Below, one piece after another: positions 53,029 through 63,808 of a stretch of 64,000 nucleotides of DNA. The position numbers were made by a program, and so were the translations under genes. The notes below the pieces were generated by a model, which was not told where the DNA came from, searched no databases, and saw nothing but the letters and a program-made list of their open reading frames with translations. Position 1 is the first letter of the stretch. Every line of letters begins with the position of its first letter. The stretch comes from Bradyrhizobium sp. WSM471 (GTDB lineage Bacteria > Pseudomonadota > Alphaproteobacteria > Rhizobiales > Xanthobacteraceae). The stretch spans positions 4,960,001-5,024,000 of the forward strand of contig NZ_CM001442.1 in assembly GCF_000244915.1 (NCBI RefSeq). The letters run 5' to 3'.

Positions 53029-54549
53029 ATGATCGAGAAGTCTAGTCAGCAGAGGGATTTGTTCGAAAGCGAACGCAGTTTCCGCCTGTTGGTTGAAGGG
53101 GTCGCGGACTACGCCCTGTACATGCTGGATCCCACCGGGAGAATCACCAGCTGGAACATCGGCGGCGAGCGCATCAAGGGCTATTCGCCCGGGGAGATCC
53201 TCGGCCAGCACTTTTCCCGTTTCTACACCGAGACCGACCGCGCCAACGGCAAGCCCGCCCGGGCGCTCGGGATTGCGCGGGAAAAGGGCCGCTACGAGGA
53301 GGAAGGCTGGCGCGTCCGCAAGGACGGCACCTTCTTCTGGGCCAGCGTCGTGATCGATCCGATCTACGAGGCCGGCGAGCTGGTCGGCTTCGCGAAGATC
53401 ACGCGCGACATCACCGAGCGCCGCAATACCCAGCTCAAGCTCGAGGCGATGCAGAAGCAGCTCGCCGAATCCCAGAAATTCGATGCGCTCGGCCAGCTCA
53501 CCGGCGGGGTCGCCCACGACTTCAACAACCTCCTGATGATCATCAGCGGCAGCCTCCACATGCTGAAACGAGGGGCCAACGACGACGCCAAGCTTCAGCG
53601 CGCGATCTCGGCGATCGAGACCGCTACCAAGCGCGGCGCGGCGCTGACCAACCAGCTCCTTACGTTCGCGCGGCGGCAGAGCGTCAATCCGCAGGCGATC
53701 GACTTCGCCGACCGCATCGCGGCGATCCGCGAGGTGCTCGATGCCGGCGTCGGCAGCTCCGTGCGCCTGGCCTTCGACGTCAGCGACGACGTCTGGCCGA
53801 TCAGGACCGACGTTTCCGAGCTCGAGACCGCGCTGCTCAACCTCGTCATCAATGCCCGCGACGCGATGCCCGACGGAGGCACGGTGACGATCGCAGCGCG
53901 CAATCTCGTGCTCGACGAGGATCCCCTCGTGGGCGAATTCATCGCGATCGACGTCAGCGATACCGGCCTCGGTATTCCCTCCGACGTTCTCGACAAGATC
54001 TTCGAGCCGTTCTTCACGACCAAGCCGATCGGAAAGGGCACCGGCCTCGGTCTCTCCCAGGTGCACGGCTTCGCCCATCAGGCCGGCGGCACGATCCGGG
54101 TCGCGAGCGCGCTCGGCAAGGGCACGACCTTCACCATCCTCCTGCCGCGCGGAGAAGACGAGCCATCGCGCGAGGCGGCGGGAGAACCGGCGTTCCAGGG
54201 CAGCGGCACGGTGCTGCTGGTCGAGGACAATCCGGACGTCGCCGCCGTCAGCATCGGTCTTCTGGAGCAGCTCGGTTATCAGGTGCGTCGCGTCGCGGAC
54301 GCCGAAGCCGCCTTGAGCGAGATCGAGAAGAACGGCGTCGACTTCGTGTTCTCGGATATCGTCATGCCCGGCAAGATGGACGGGCTCAGCCTCGCCCATC
54401 ACCTCCGCCAGATCCGCCCCGGCCTGCCGATCCTGCTCGCCACCGGCTACAGCGAAGTCGCCGCAGGCGTGCGCGGCGATTTCCCGATCCTGCGCAAGCC
54501 CTACGAGATCCACGAATTGAGCGAGGCAATCGCCAAGCTGCCGCGGTGA
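53029..54549 (+). CDS. PAS-domain hybrid histidine kinase with C-terminal receiver
   Basis: A 506-residue soluble hybrid sensor kinase. A PAS domain (about 12-130, with a PAC-type end [12 protein letters not shown]) leads to HisKA with phospho-acceptor His163 in [11 protein letters not shown], HATPase (about 270-385: [33 protein letters not shown]), and a receiver domain with Asp443 in FSDIVMPG. There are no membrane segments, so it senses a cytosolic signal. The ATG at 53029 is downstream of a perfect general-stress promoter. Confidence 0.93.
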   Translation: MIEKSSQQRDLFESERSFRLLVEGVADYALYMLDPTGRITSWNIGGERIKGYSPGEILGQHFSRFYTETDRANGKPARALGIAREKGRYEEEGWRVRKDGTFFWASVVIDPIYEAGELVGFAKITRDITERRNTQLKLEAMQKQLAESQKFDALGQLTGGVAHDFNNLLMIISGSLHMLKRGANDDAKLQRAISAIETATKRGAALTNQLLTFARRQSVNPQAIDFADRIAAIREVLDAGVGSSVRLAFDVSDDVWPIRTDVSELETALLNLVINARDAMPDGGTVTIAARNLVLDEDPLVGEFIAIDVSDTGLGIPSDVLDKIFEPFFTTKPIGKGTGLGLSQVHGFAHQAGGTIRVASALGKGTTFTILLPRGEDEPSREAAGEPAFQGSGTVLLVEDNPDVAAVSIGLLEQLGYQVRRVADAEAALSEIEKNGVDFVFSDIVMPGKMDGLSLAHHLRQIRPGLPILLATGYSEVAAGVRGDFPILRKPYEIHELSEAIAKLPR

Positions 54550-54557
54550 TTCTTGAG

Positions 54558-54857
54558 CTACACCGTCGGCAACACCGAAAACGCCTCGCCTGCCCGGCGC
54601 AAGTTCAGCTCATCGGCGTCGGCCGTCTCGCTGGTGACGCTGTCGACGCGCGAGGACGGCGGGCCGTGGCGGCACAGCGCCACCATGTCGGCGACGTGCT
54701 TCGGCGGCCCTGCGAACAGCGCTTCGACGCTGCCGTCGCGGCGGTTGCGGACCCAGCCTTCGAGACCGCACGTCGTCGCCTGATACTCGAGCCAGGCCCG
54801 GTAGCCGACGCCCTGCACGCGGCCGCGGATCATGACCTGGAGGATCGCCCGGCTCAT
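54558..54857 (-). CDS. Acylphosphatase
   Basis: A 99-residue enzyme that hydrolyses acyl phosphates. The signature [18 protein letters not shown] holds the catalytic Arg and the phosphate loop; the catalytic Asn is in [13 protein letters not shown]. The 3' end is 8 bp from the hybrid kinase stop on the other strand. Its start overlaps the end of the oxaloacetate decarboxylase gene by 4 bp, so the two are in one operon. Confidence 0.93.
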   Translation of the reverse strand: MSRAILQVMIRGRVQGVGYRAWLEYQATTCGLEGWVRNRRDGSVEALFAGPPKHVADMVALCRHGPPSSRVDSVTSETADADELNLRRAGEAFSVLPTV

Positions 54858-55720
54858 TGTTGCAGTCCGAGGACGTCGGCGCTCCGCGCCTTGACGTCGG
54901 CCTCCCGCGTGATGCGGCTGGTCAAGTCCGATGACGGGAGGCCTTTGAGATTCTTCGGCGGAGTGCCGTCGCGCAGCGCCTTCTGTGTCTCGTAGACGGC
55001 CTGTGTTGCGGCCGCGATCGGCGCATGGCCCTGAAGCGCGATGCGCACGCGCTGGCCAGCGAGGTATTCGAGCACGTTCAACTCCTCCGGCGCGCCGCCG
55101 AGCACGATCGGCAGATGCGTGGCGGACGCGACCGCCTCGAGCTCGGCGCGCGACTTGATGCCGGTGAAGAACAGCGCGTCGACGCCAGTAGCCTCATAAG
55201 CCCTGGCGCGGCGGATCGCATCCTCGGTCGAAGTGATCGAGGCCGCACCGGTGCGACCCATGATGACGAGCGAAGGATCGCCGCGGCTGTCGAGTGCCGC
55301 CTTCATCTTGCCGACGCCCTCCTCCAGCGAGATCAGCTGCGTCTTCGCCTCGCCGAACCCAGCCGGCAGCAGCGTGTCCTCGATGGTGAGGCCGGCGGCG
55401 CCCGCCATCTCCAGCTCCTGCACCGTGCGGCGCACGTTGAGCGCGTTGCCATAGCCGTGATCGGCATCGACCAGCACCGGAAGCGTTGCCGCGCGTGACA
55501 TCCGCCGCATCTGCTCGGCAAGCTCGGTGAGCGTGATCAACGTGATGTCGGGGTCGCCGAGTACCGCGAGCGAAGCCACCGAGCCGCCGAACATGCCGAG
55601 CGGGAAACCGAGATCCTCGGCGATGCGGATCGAGATGGCGTCGTAGACCGAGCCGGGATGGACGCAAGTCGCGCCCGACAGGATCGATCGCAATTTTTCG
55701 CGGCGGGAACGAAGGGCCAT
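54854..55720 (-). CDS. Isocitrate lyase/PEP mutase superfamily protein, oxaloacetate decarboxylase-like
   Basis: A 288-residue enzyme of the ICL/PEP mutase superfamily. The Mg2+-binding motif is [24 protein letters not shown] follows, and IMGRTGA fits the family barrel. It lacks the KKCGH cysteine of isocitrate lyase and the length suits oxaloacetate decarboxylase of the PA4872 type, which gives pyruvate and CO2. The ATG at 55720 ([14 protein letters not shown]) is chosen. Its end overlaps acylphosphatase, and a palindromic repeat separates it from pccA upstream. Confidence 0.85.
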   Translation of the reverse strand: MALRSRREKLRSILSGATCVHPGSVYDAISIRIAEDLGFPLGMFGGSVASLAVLGDPDITLITLTELAEQMRRMSRAATLPVLVDADHGYGNALNVRRTVQELEMAGAAGLTIEDTLLPAGFGEAKTQLISLEEGVGKMKAALDSRGDPSLVIMGRTGAASITSTEDAIRRARAYEATGVDALFFTGIKSRAELEAVASATHLPIVLGGAPEELNVLEYLAGQRVRIALQGHAPIAAATQAVYETQKALRDGTPPKNLKGLPSSDLTSRITREADVKARSADVLGLQQ

Positions 55721-55756
55721 GGTGATGTCTCGGTTAGTGCGAATTGCGTCCCCGCC

Positions 55757-55878
55757 GTCGTGCTGGCGAAAGCCAGGACCCATTACCACAATTGGATATG
55801 GTGGCAGAAAATGACGGCCACCATCGCCATCAACAACTACTCCCTGGGGTAATGGGTCCTGGCTTTCGCCAGGACGAC
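55757..55878. repeat. Long palindromic intergenic repeat
   Basis: Two 31-bp arms (55757-55787 / 55848-55878) with one mismatch flank a 60-bp centre. They hold GGCGAAAGCCAGGACCCATTACC and its complement in part, so the RNA could form a long hairpin. It lies between pccA and the oxaloacetate decarboxylase gene and may stop or stabilise the transcript. The family differs from the copies at 23.9 and 26.4 kb. Confidence 0.85.
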
Positions 55879-55887
55879 ATTGGGCCC

Positions 55888-57903
<2,016 letters not shown>

Positions 57904-58086
57904 GCTTTTCTTGAGTCTCGACCTTGGGCGGGACCCTTCCCTGGCCGTTGGAGCCTATGGGAGGGGCCGTGTGGCTCCCGTGGTACATCAAAATAGGCCG
58001 GAGGCAACGGTCAAAATCCGGCCCCTCTGGCGTACCAGCGCAAGACCGAAGCAAGACCGAAACGGGCCTGGCAGGCCCCGGACGGC

Positions 58087-59169
58087 CTACGGCTTCCCGG
58101 CCTTGGCGGCGTCCCGGACCAGGCCGTGAATGAAGCCGAGCTTCTCGACCACGACCGGCGAGAGGATGAACGGATAGAGGTCGCGCATGCCCATGGCGCG
58201 GTTGACGCTGTTCATGGCGAAGGTGAAAGGCAGCCATGCGTTGACGATGGCCTCGACGTCCCTCGCATCGTAAGGGTTGAAGCGGATACGCGTCGTCAAC
58301 TCCCCGTCGCGGTCCACCTTGGGCCGCACCTCCATGCCGAACTCGCTAGCCATCTCCAGGGTGTCGACGATGTGAAGATAGTGCGCCCAGGTCTCGGCGA
58401 AATCTTCCCAGGGATGCGTGGTCGCGTAGGCTGAAACGTAGTTCTGCTGCCAGTCAGCCGGGGCGCCTTCGGCATAGTGGCGCTGCAAGGCCTGGCCGTA
58501 ATCGGCGGAATCGTCGCCGAACACGGCGCGGCATTCGTCCAGCTTGCCGCCGTCGCGCACCAGTACATCCCAGAAATAGTGCCCGACCTCGTGGCGGAAA
58601 TGCCCGAGCAGCGTCCGGTAGGGCTCGCCCATCTCCAGCCTGCGCCGCTCGCGCTCGATGTCGTCCGCCTCGGTCAGCGCGATCGTGATCAGGCCGTTGT
58701 CGTGGCCGGTCAGGACCTTCTGCCCGCTCTGCGGATCGTCGGCGAGGAAATTGAAGATCAGGCCATGTTCGGGATTGTCCTGCCGGGTCTGGAGCGGCAG
58801 CTTCCAGCGGATCAGGGAATAGAACAGCCGGTGCTTCGCCATCTCCAGCTCGCGCCAGCCGGCGAGTTGCGCCGGATCCGACAGATCCGGCACGACGCCG
58901 TTATGGCGGCAGGCGCGGCAATAGCCGGTGGTATCGCCCGCATCCGTCAGCCAGTTGCATGCATCATGCTCGGCATTGCTGCAGAGCATGCGACTTTCGC
59001 CCTTGGTAGCCAGCGTCCGCCAGGCCCCACCTTGAGCCTCTCCGTCGGGCTCGATCGCCGACATCGTCTCCTTCTCCGGCAGGAACGCGACCCGATGGCC
59101 GCAGCGTTCGCAGGCGCGGTTCTCGAAATAGAGCACGTTGCCGCAGGCCTGGCAGACAAAAAGCTTCAA
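58087..59169 (-). CDS. Zinc-binding metallopeptidase with N-terminal zinc ribbon
   Basis: A 360-residue protein. It starts with TTG at 59169 and opens KLFVCQACGNVLYFENRACE then RCGH, a zinc ribbon with paired cysteines, and a second set of Cys (CSNAEHDACNW and GYCRACRH). The catalytic motif is HFRHEVGHYFWD (HExxH), with ETWAHY as a likely third ligand region. This is the conserved putative zinc-binding peptidase family of unknown substrate. An AGAGG ribosome site suits the TTG start. A divergent stress-type promoter lies in the upstream gap. Confidence 0.88.
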   Translation of the reverse strand: MKLFVCQACGNVLYFENRACERCGHRVAFLPEKETMSAIEPDGEAQGGAWRTLATKGESRMLCSNAEHDACNWLTDAGDTTGYCRACRHNGVVPDLSDPAQLAGWRELEMAKHRLFYSLIRWKLPLQTRQDNPEHGLIFNFLADDPQSGQKVLTGHDNGLITIALTEADDIERERRRLEMGEPYRTLLGHFRHEVGHYFWDVLVRDGGKLDECRAVFGDDSADYGQALQRHYAEGAPADWQQNYVSAYATTHPWEDFAETWAHYLHIVDTLEMASEFGMEVRPKVDRDGELTTRIRFNPYDARDVEAIVNAWLPFTFAMNSVNRAMGMRDLYPFILSPVVVEKLGFIHGLVRDAAKAGKP

Positions 59170-59259
59170 GATTTAGCCTCTTCGGAAAGGGAGCTTTTGG
59201 GAATGAAAGTTGTAGCGCCCCGGAGATACGCGCCCGGAAGGCTCATCGTTCCAAGGTTC

Positions 59260-59284
59260 GGAACAAATAGCCAGACCCGGCGTT
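59260..59284 (+). promoter_or_regulatory. Perfect EcfG-type promoter GGAAC-N16-CGTT before the large hybrid kinase
   Basis: GGAAC at 59260-59264 and CGTT at 59281-59284 are separated by 16 bp and match the consensus exactly. The kinase start lies 100 bp downstream. A GTTCC 7 bp before GGAAC mirrors the layout at 52.97 kb; on the minus strand this half could give a GGAAC-N17-CGTA promoter toward the zinc peptidase. Confidence 0.75.
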
Positions 59285-59384
59285 CGTTCATGCCCACCAC
59301 ACTGCATTCGGCGACGTCTTTCTTTCCATATTTCCTTTGAGCAATGGCCATCACGCTTCGTCTGTGTGAAGATCGGTCGGCCAC

Positions 59385-61862
59385 GTGCGCTCCCGCATCA
59401 CAACGGCCACCGCCTTGAACGATCCTTTGCCCGAGACCTTCGCCGCCGAAAGGCTGCGCCAGCACCTGGAAGACGTCGCACGCGAGCGCGACAACGCCTA
59501 TCGCGCGCTCCAGGAGCGCGAAGCCGAGCTTGCGCGCATCCAGCGCATCGGCAAGGTCGGCGGTCTCGAAGTCGACTTCCGCGAAGGCTTCAAGAACCGC
59601 CGTTCGCCGGAATATCTGATGCTCCACGGCCTGCCGCCGGAAGCCGCCGACGAGTCGCACGAGGACTGGGTCAATCGCATTCATCCCGACGAGCGCGACG
59701 CTACGGTGAAGCATTTCATCGACGCGCTGTCCGGCACCAGCGAGGACTACACCGCCGAATACCGCATCATCCGCCCTAACGACGGCGAGACCCGCTGGAT
59801 CCGCGTCGTCGCCAAGATCGAGCGCGACACGGATGGCCGTGCCCTCCGCCTCGTCGGCGCCCATATCGACGTCACCGACCAGATGCTGGTGCGCGAGACC
59901 CTACGCGAGAGCGAGGAGCGCTTCCGGCTGATCGCCAACAGCGCGCCGGTGCCGATCTGGGTCACGAAACTCGACCGCACTCGGTCCTTTGCCAACCAGG
60001 CCTATGTCGATTTCGTCGGCCTGCCCTACGACCAGGCCATTGCCTTCGACTGGCGCAAGGTGCTGCATCCGGACGACCTGCCGCACGTGCTGCAGCAATC
60101 CGTTCAGGGCGAAGCATCGCTCAAACCGTTCGTGCTGGAAGCCCGCTACAAGAACGCCGCCGGCGAATGGCGCTGGCTACGTTCGGAATCGCAGCCGCGC
60201 TGGGACCCGACCGGCAGGCATATCGGCTTCATCGGCGTTGCCCATGACATCACGGTGGCCAAGCAGGCCGAGATCGAGCTCCGGCAGCTCAACGAGACGC
60301 TGGAAGAACGCATCGTCGAGCGCACCGCCGAGCTCGAATCCAACGAGGCGCGGCTGCGCGCGATCCTGGAGACCAGCAACCAGTATCAGGGCCTCGTCAA
60401 TCTCAGGGGCGAGCTGCTTTACGCCAACAAGAACGCACTCGACGGCATCAAGGCGAGCCCCGCGGACGTGATCGGAAAGCCGCTGTGGCAGACGCCCTGG
60501 TTCAGCGCGACGGAGGGCATGAGCGCGCTGGTGCGCGAGGCCTTCGACACCGTGCTCAAGGGCGAAGCCGTGCGGCTGGAGATGCGCCTGCGCCTTCCCA
60601 TCGGCGAGCGCGATTTCGAGTTCGGCATGCGCCCGGTGCTCGACCGCCACGGCAACATCACCGGCGCGGTGCCCGAGGCTGTCGACATCACCGAACGCCG
60701 CCGCGGCGAGGAAGCGTTGCGGCAATCGCAGAAGATGGAGGCGATCGGCCAGCTCACCGGCGGCGTCGCGCACGACTTCAACAATCTGCTCACCATCATC
60801 CGCTCGGCCACCGATTTCCTGCGCCGCCGCGAGCTGCCGGAGGAGCGCCGCCGCCGTTATGTCGATGCCATCTCCGACACCGTCGAGCGTGCCTCCAAGC
60901 TGACCGCCCAGCTGCTGGCCTTCGCGCGCCGGCAGCCGCTGAAACCGCAGATCTTCAACGTCGCCAGCCAGGTTGAAGGCGTCGCGCAACTGGTGCGGCC
61001 GCTGGTCGGTGGCCGCATCGACATCGCGGTGGAGGTTCACGATGGCGACTGCTTCACGGTCGCCGATATCGCGCAGTTCGAGACCGCGTTGATCAACCTC
61101 GCCATCAACGCACGCGACGCCATGGACGGCGAAGGCCGCCTTACGATAGCGGTCCGGAAAGTTCAGGGCATCCCCAACCTGCGAGCGCAATCGGCGCGCG
61201 GCGGCGACTATGTCGCGATCTCGGTCGCCGACACCGGCAGCGGCATCGCGCCGGAAAACATCGAGGCCATCTTCGAGCCGTTCTTCACCACCAAGGAGGT
61301 CGGCAAGGGCACCGGCCTCGGCCTGAGCCAGGCCTTCGGCTTCGCAAAGCAGTCCGAGGGCGACATCGCCGTGACGAGCACGCTTGGTGAAGGCGCGACC
61401 TTCACCATCTATCTGCCGCAGGCGCAAAGCCCCGCCACGGAACAGGAAGCGGCGGCGCTGACCTATGAGGCCGCGGCCACCGGGCGCGGCTATCGCGTGC
61501 TCGTGGTGGAAGACGACGACGAGGTCGGCCGGTTCTCCACGGAGCTGCTGGAAGACCTCGGCTATGTCGTCCGCCGTGCCGCCAACGCCAATGCGGCGCT
61601 CGCCATCCTCGGCGAGAACGAGTTCGCCGTCGACCTCGTCTTCTCCGACGTCATCATGCCCGGCATGAACGGCGTCGAGCTCGCCGGCATCATCCGCGAA
61701 CGCTATCCGGGCCTGCCCGTCGTGCTCACCTCTGGTTACAGCAACGTTCTCGCCGAGAACGCCGATCGCGGTTTCGAGCTGATCCAGAAGCCGTATTCGG
61801 TCGAATCGCTGTCGCGCATCTTGCGCAAGGCGATCACGGCAAAGCCGTCGATGGCGCGATGA
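59385..61862 (+). CDS. Multi-PAS hybrid histidine kinase with C-terminal receiver
   Basis: An 825-residue soluble hybrid kinase. A short coiled coil (about 22-52) leads to three PAS domains (about 55-165, 172-300 and 330-440), HisKA with phospho-acceptor His463 in [11 protein letters not shown], HATPase (about 560-680: [33 protein letters not shown]) and a receiver with Asp755 in FSDVIMPGM. Its kinase core is closely similar to the 53-kb hybrid kinase. The start is GTG at 59385, downstream of a perfect general-stress promoter. No membrane segment was seen. The signal is unknown. Confidence 0.92.
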   Translation: MRSRITTATALNDPLPETFAAERLRQHLEDVARERDNAYRALQEREAELARIQRIGKVGGLEVDFREGFKNRRSPEYLMLHGLPPEAADESHEDWVNRIHPDERDATVKHFIDALSGTSEDYTAEYRIIRPNDGETRWIRVVAKIERDTDGRALRLVGAHIDVTDQMLVRETLRESEERFRLIANSAPVPIWVTKLDRTRSFANQAYVDFVGLPYDQAIAFDWRKVLHPDDLPHVLQQSVQGEASLKPFVLEARYKNAAGEWRWLRSESQPRWDPTGRHIGFIGVAHDITVAKQAEIELRQLNETLEERIVERTAELESNEARLRAILETSNQYQGLVNLRGELLYANKNALDGIKASPADVIGKPLWQTPWFSATEGMSALVREAFDTVLKGEAVRLEMRLRLPIGERDFEFGMRPVLDRHGNITGAVPEAVDITERRRGEEALRQSQKMEAIGQLTGGVAHDFNNLLTIIRSATDFLRRRELPEERRRRYVDAISDTVERASKLTAQLLAFARRQPLKPQIFNVASQVEGVAQLVRPLVGGRIDIAVEVHDGDCFTVADIAQFETALINLAINARDAMDGEGRLTIAVRKVQGIPNLRAQSARGGDYVAISVADTGSGIAPENIEAIFEPFFTTKEVGKGTGLGLSQAFGFAKQSEGDIAVTSTLGEGATFTIYLPQAQSPATEQEAAALTYEAAATGRGYRVLVVEDDDEVGRFSTELLEDLGYVVRRAANANAALAILGENEFAVDLVFSDVIMPGMNGVELAGIIRERYPGLPVVLTSGYSNVLAENADRGFELIQKPYSVESLSRILRKAITAKPSMAR

Positions 61863-61894
61863 GTGTGACGATCGCGAGACGCCTCCACAGATTC

Positions 61895-61982
61895 CGTCAT
61901 TGCGAGGAGTCCTTGCGACGAAGCAATCCAGAACTCGCTCCGCGGAGACAGTCTGGATTGCTTCGCTCCGCTCGCAATGACG
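61895..61982. repeat. Palindromic intergenic repeat (second family)
   Basis: Outer arms CGTCATTGCGAG / CTCGCAATGACG (61895-61906 / 61971-61982) and inner arms GAAGCAATCCA / TGGATTGCTTC (61920-61930 / 61954-61964) form a nested palindrome. The family is of a type I recall as frequent in Bradyrhizobium intergenic DNA. It lies between the kinase and the permease gene. Confidence 0.85.
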
Positions 61983-62151
61983 GCGCAATCGCGCCGCTCC
62001 AACCCAACAGGCTTTTGAACAAAATCATAGACCGAAACTCGGCACCGAGACGCGGCAGATCGCAGACGGCGGTCCGCGCCCGCGGGGGAAGACAGCGGTG
62101 TCGGCTTCCGCTATCGCTGCCGAATGAACCGACACATCCTAGGGATCGAAC

Positions 62152-63402
62152 GTGCCGTCTGACGCCATCCTGGCCTGGAGCATCATCGTCGCCGCGACCG
62201 CAGGCGTCATCATCCGGCCCTTTCGCCTGCCGGAGGCGATCTGGGCCGTCATCGGCGCCAGTGCGCTCGTGCTGCTCGGCCTGCTGCCGTGGCGGGATGC
62301 GCTCACCGGCATCGAGAAAGGCGTGGATGTCTATCTCTTCCTGATCGGCATGATGCTGATCGCCGAACTGGCGCGGCTCGAAGGCCTGTTCGACTACCTT
62401 GCAGCGCTCGCCGTGGAATATGCCGGCGGCTCGCCGCAGCGGCTGTTCCTGCTGATCTACATCGTCGGCACGCTCGTCACCGTCCTGCTCTCGAACGACG
62501 CCACCGCGATCGTGCTGACGCCCGCCGTCTATGCCGCGACGCGCGCGGCCGGCGCCAAGCCGCTGCCGTACCTGTTCGTCTGCGCCTTCATCGCCAACGC
62601 CGCGAGCTTCGTGCTGCCGATCTCCAATCCGGCCAATCTGGTCGTGTTCGGGGCCCACATGCCTGCGCTCACCGAATGGCTGCGCCTGTTCGCCCTGCCC
62701 TCGGCGGCCTCGATCCTGCTGACCTATGTCGTGCTGCGCCTGACCCAGCACCGCGCCCTGAAGGAAGAGACGATCGCAAGCAGCGTGCCGCATCCAAAGC
62801 TCGGCCGCGGCGGCAAGCTGACGGCCATCGGCATCGTGGCGATCGGAATCGTGCTGGTCACGGCCTCCGCGTTGGACAAGGAGTTGGGCCTGCCGACCTT
62901 CGTTTGCGGCGTGGTGACAGCCGCAATCGTGCTGCTGCTCAACCGGCAATCGCCGCTCCCCGTGCTGCGCGGCGTCTCCTGGAGCGTGCTGCCGCTGGTC
63001 GGCGGCCTGTTCGTGATGGTGGAAGCGCTGATCAAGACGGGCGTGATCGGGCAGCTCAGCGCGCTGCTGCATGAAGCCGTCGGGCAATCCGTGACGAAGG
63101 CGGCGTGGAGCGTCGGCATCGCCACCGCGGTCGCCGACAACATCGCGAACAATCTTCCCGTCGGCCTCGTTGCCGGCTCGGTTGCCGCCAGCGATCACTT
63201 GCCCGCGCCGGTCGTGAGCGCCATCCTGATCGGCGTCGATCTCGGGCCCAATCTGTCGGTGACCGGTTCGCTCGCCACCATCCTGTGGCTGGTGGCGCTG
63301 CGGCGGGAGAAGATCGAAGTCGGCGCCTGGCCGTTCCTGAAGCTCGGACTGCTGGTGACGCCGCCCGCCTTGATCGCGGCGCTTGCGGCCGCGATCTGGT
63401 AA
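62152..63402 (+). CDS. ArsB/citrate-type anion permease
   Basis: A 416-residue inner-membrane protein of the arsenite permease / ion transporter superfamily, with about 10-11 membrane helices. Signature pieces are LLSNDATAIVLTPAVY, ANAASFVLPISNPANLVVFG and VADNIANNLP, typical of the ArsB family. The start is GTG at 62152 with AGGGA upstream. No arsC or arsR is nearby, so the transported anion (arsenite, citrate or other) is not fixed. It stands alone. Confidence 0.88.
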   Translation: MPSDAILAWSIIVAATAGVIIRPFRLPEAIWAVIGASALVLLGLLPWRDALTGIEKGVDVYLFLIGMMLIAELARLEGLFDYLAALAVEYAGGSPQRLFLLIYIVGTLVTVLLSNDATAIVLTPAVYAATRAAGAKPLPYLFVCAFIANAASFVLPISNPANLVVFGAHMPALTEWLRLFALPSAASILLTYVVLRLTQHRALKEETIASSVPHPKLGRGGKLTAIGIVAIGIVLVTASALDKELGLPTFVCGVVTAAIVLLLNRQSPLPVLRGVSWSVLPLVGGLFVMVEALIKTGVIGQLSALLHEAVGQSVTKAAWSVGIATAVADNIANNLPVGLVAGSVAASDHLPAPVVSAILIGVDLGPNLSVTGSLATILWLVALRREKIEVGAWPFLKLGLLVTPPALIAALAAAIW

Positions 63403-63500
63403 TCGCGCGCAGTTTGCGGCGCATCAATGTCGCCGCTGACGCCGGGCCTATACTGCACCTTGTCGCGCGGCCTGATACCGCGCGGCAAGGAAGGTTCATC

Positions 63501-63737
63501 ATGCAGATCCAGTCGAAAGCATTGCCGCAGAGCTTCTCCCTGCGCCGCACGTTTCAAGGCTTCACCACAGCGGACCAGGGCCGGGGCGAAACATCCCACC
63601 CGCTATTGGTCTTTTCGGTCGTGGTGCTGCTGACCCTGTTCGCCATCGTGGAGATCGACCTGCACAGCGCACAGCTTCAGGCGATCGGCCTGCTCAGCCA
63701 TGGCGCCGGGATCGATTCCATCTTCCTGAGCCCGTAG
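63501..63737 (+). CDS. Small single-pass membrane protein
   Basis: A 78-residue protein with AAGGAAGG upstream of the ATG at 63501. The first 35 residues are polar (QSKALPQSFSLRRTFQGFTT), then one membrane segment (HPLLVFSVVVLLTLFAIVEI) and a short tail with GLLSHGAGIDSIF. It is codon-biased like the neighbouring genes. No family recognised. Confidence 0.65.
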   Translation: MQIQSKALPQSFSLRRTFQGFTTADQGRGETSHPLLVFSVVVLLTLFAIVEIDLHSAQLQAIGLLSHGAGIDSIFLSP

Positions 63738-63772
63738 CCGTTCGCGCCGGCGCGTCCACGGGAAAAGCCCGA

Positions 63773-63793
63773 TCGCGGCCACCACGGCCGCGA
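63773..63793. terminator. Weak hairpin between convergent genes
   Basis: An 8-bp perfect stem (TCGCGGCC / GGCCGCGA) with a 5-nt loop sits between genes ending at 63737 and 63809. No T-run follows, so the role is uncertain. Confidence 0.35.
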
Positions 63794-63808
63794 CCGGGTC
63801 ACGCATCG

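Noticed and set aside
59166..59351. A 61-codon frame upstream of the zinc peptidase whose TGA overlaps the TTG start
   Set aside because: The overlap looks like coupling, but third positions are not G/C-rich as in neighbours, it runs through the region carrying the kinase promoter, and it matches no family known to me.
62152..63402. Arsenic resistance operon
   Set aside because: Only a permease-like gene is present; no arsR, arsC or arsH was found nearby.
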